Both the position numbers and the translations under genes were made by a program. Shown here one piece after another: positions 21,576 through 21,858 of a stretch of 21,858 nucleotides of DNA. How positions within the stretch are numbered: position 1 is the stretch's first letter; every line of letters begins with the position of its first letter. The stretch spans positions 1 through 21,858 of the forward strand of contig JBLNCU010000077.1 in NCBI GenBank assembly GCA_050260935.1. The letters are read 5' to 3'. Source of the stretch: UBA8346 sp050260935 (lineage in GTDB: Bacteria; Bacillota; UBA4882; UBA8346). The notes under the pieces are model-generated. The model did not search any database and had not been told where the DNA came from. It saw nothing but the letters and a program-made list of their open reading frames with translations.

Positions 21576-21858
21576 TTAACTGGCCAGGACCGACATAGGA
21601 TCCACCGGCTGGTCGTAATCTTTGATCTCCAAGAATAAAACCGGGCCTCTTTTCTGATTCGGCCTGCCGATCAACGCGATAGCCTCGCCGGCTTTTACAT
21701 TTTGACCGACATTGACCTTTACCTGACCAAGGTAGTGATAATTTGATGTCCAGCCTTCGTCATGCTTAAGTACAATCTCCCACCCGTCTTCCGGGTCATG
21801 GATTATCTTCGATACGGTGCCATCGGCAATCGCCAGTACCGGCGCATCGGGAAGCGCC
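21576..21858 (-). CDS. spoIVFA: SpoIVFA-like M23-fold protein, 3' end only
   Basis: 94 codons at the window edge; the 5' part lies outside. It reads as the end of a LytM/M23 domain (APVLAIADGTVSKII, WEIVLKHDEGWTSNYHYLG, VNVGQNVKAGEAIALIG, then QPVDPMSVLAS). The usual zinc-binding HxH in GPHLHFE is replaced by GPVLFLE, so a peptidase role is unlikely. That fits SpoIVFA, which anchors and restrains SpoIVFB and is itself cut by SpoIVB. The identification rests on this degenerate fold and on spoIVFB following directly. Confidence 0.82.
   Translation of the reverse strand, partial: ALPDAPVLAIADGTVSKIIHDPEDGWEIVLKHDEGWTSNYHYLGQVKVNVGQNVKAGEAIALIGRPNQKRGPVLFLEIKDYDQPVDPMSVLAS

Noticed and set aside
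1..21858. CRISPR arrays, tRNA or rRNA genes, complete insertion sequences
   Set aside because: Looked for on both strands; none seen beyond the integrase remnant.

Overview
The window looks like chromosome from an anaerobic, endospore-forming Bacillota (Clostridia-like) bacterium. It carries dacF, spoIIAA, spoIIAB, sigF and spoIVFA/spoIVFB, an L27 protein with the Firmicutes N-terminal extension next to its processing protease, and two [FeFe]-hydrogenase operons of the NAD(P)-linked type. I cannot name the species. Every gene I support is on the minus strand, so the layout is given in transcription order, from high to low coordinate.

Region 1 (21858 to 15153): the spoIVF/ribosomal cluster. 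It holds the end of spoIVFA, spoIVFB, a TIGR03960-type radical SAM protein, its TIGR03936/DUF2344 partner, an RNase E/G with a TRAM-like tail, and then rplU, prp and rpmA from their own promoter, closed by a strong terminator. A broken HD-GYP gene follows where spo0B/obg sit in many relatives.

Region 2 (about 14650 to 11180): the sporulation compartment-switch cluster. dacF has its own candidate forespore promoter and its own terminator. spoIIAA-spoIIAB-sigF follow from a good sigma-H-like promoter. A 54-codon membrane ORF trails sigF.

Region 3 (11069 to 9356): folP and folK for folate synthesis, overlapping, ended by a terminator.

Region 4 (9177 to 853): two hydrogenase operons. The first is hndA, a 1032-residue NuoF/HndC protein fused to a GltD/NfnB-like NADPH:acceptor flavoprotein, and an HndD-type hydrogenase. 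The second is hndB plus a second HndD-type hydrogenase, with no NuoE or NuoF of its own. Both operons start from near-perfect sigma-A promoters with 18-bp spacers. Both have long 5' leaders that share, in the same order, a perfect palindrome (AGGAC-N3-GTCCT core), a Rex-like 18-bp site (TTGTTCC-N4-TTCACAA) and a third short block. This shared control region is the most interesting non-coding signal here. Both hydrogenases carry TSCSPGW instead of TSCCPxW in the first H-cluster motif.

Region 5 (850 to 1): a decayed tyrosine recombinase with its own promoter. Bases 1-109 continue past its break and I do not recognise them.
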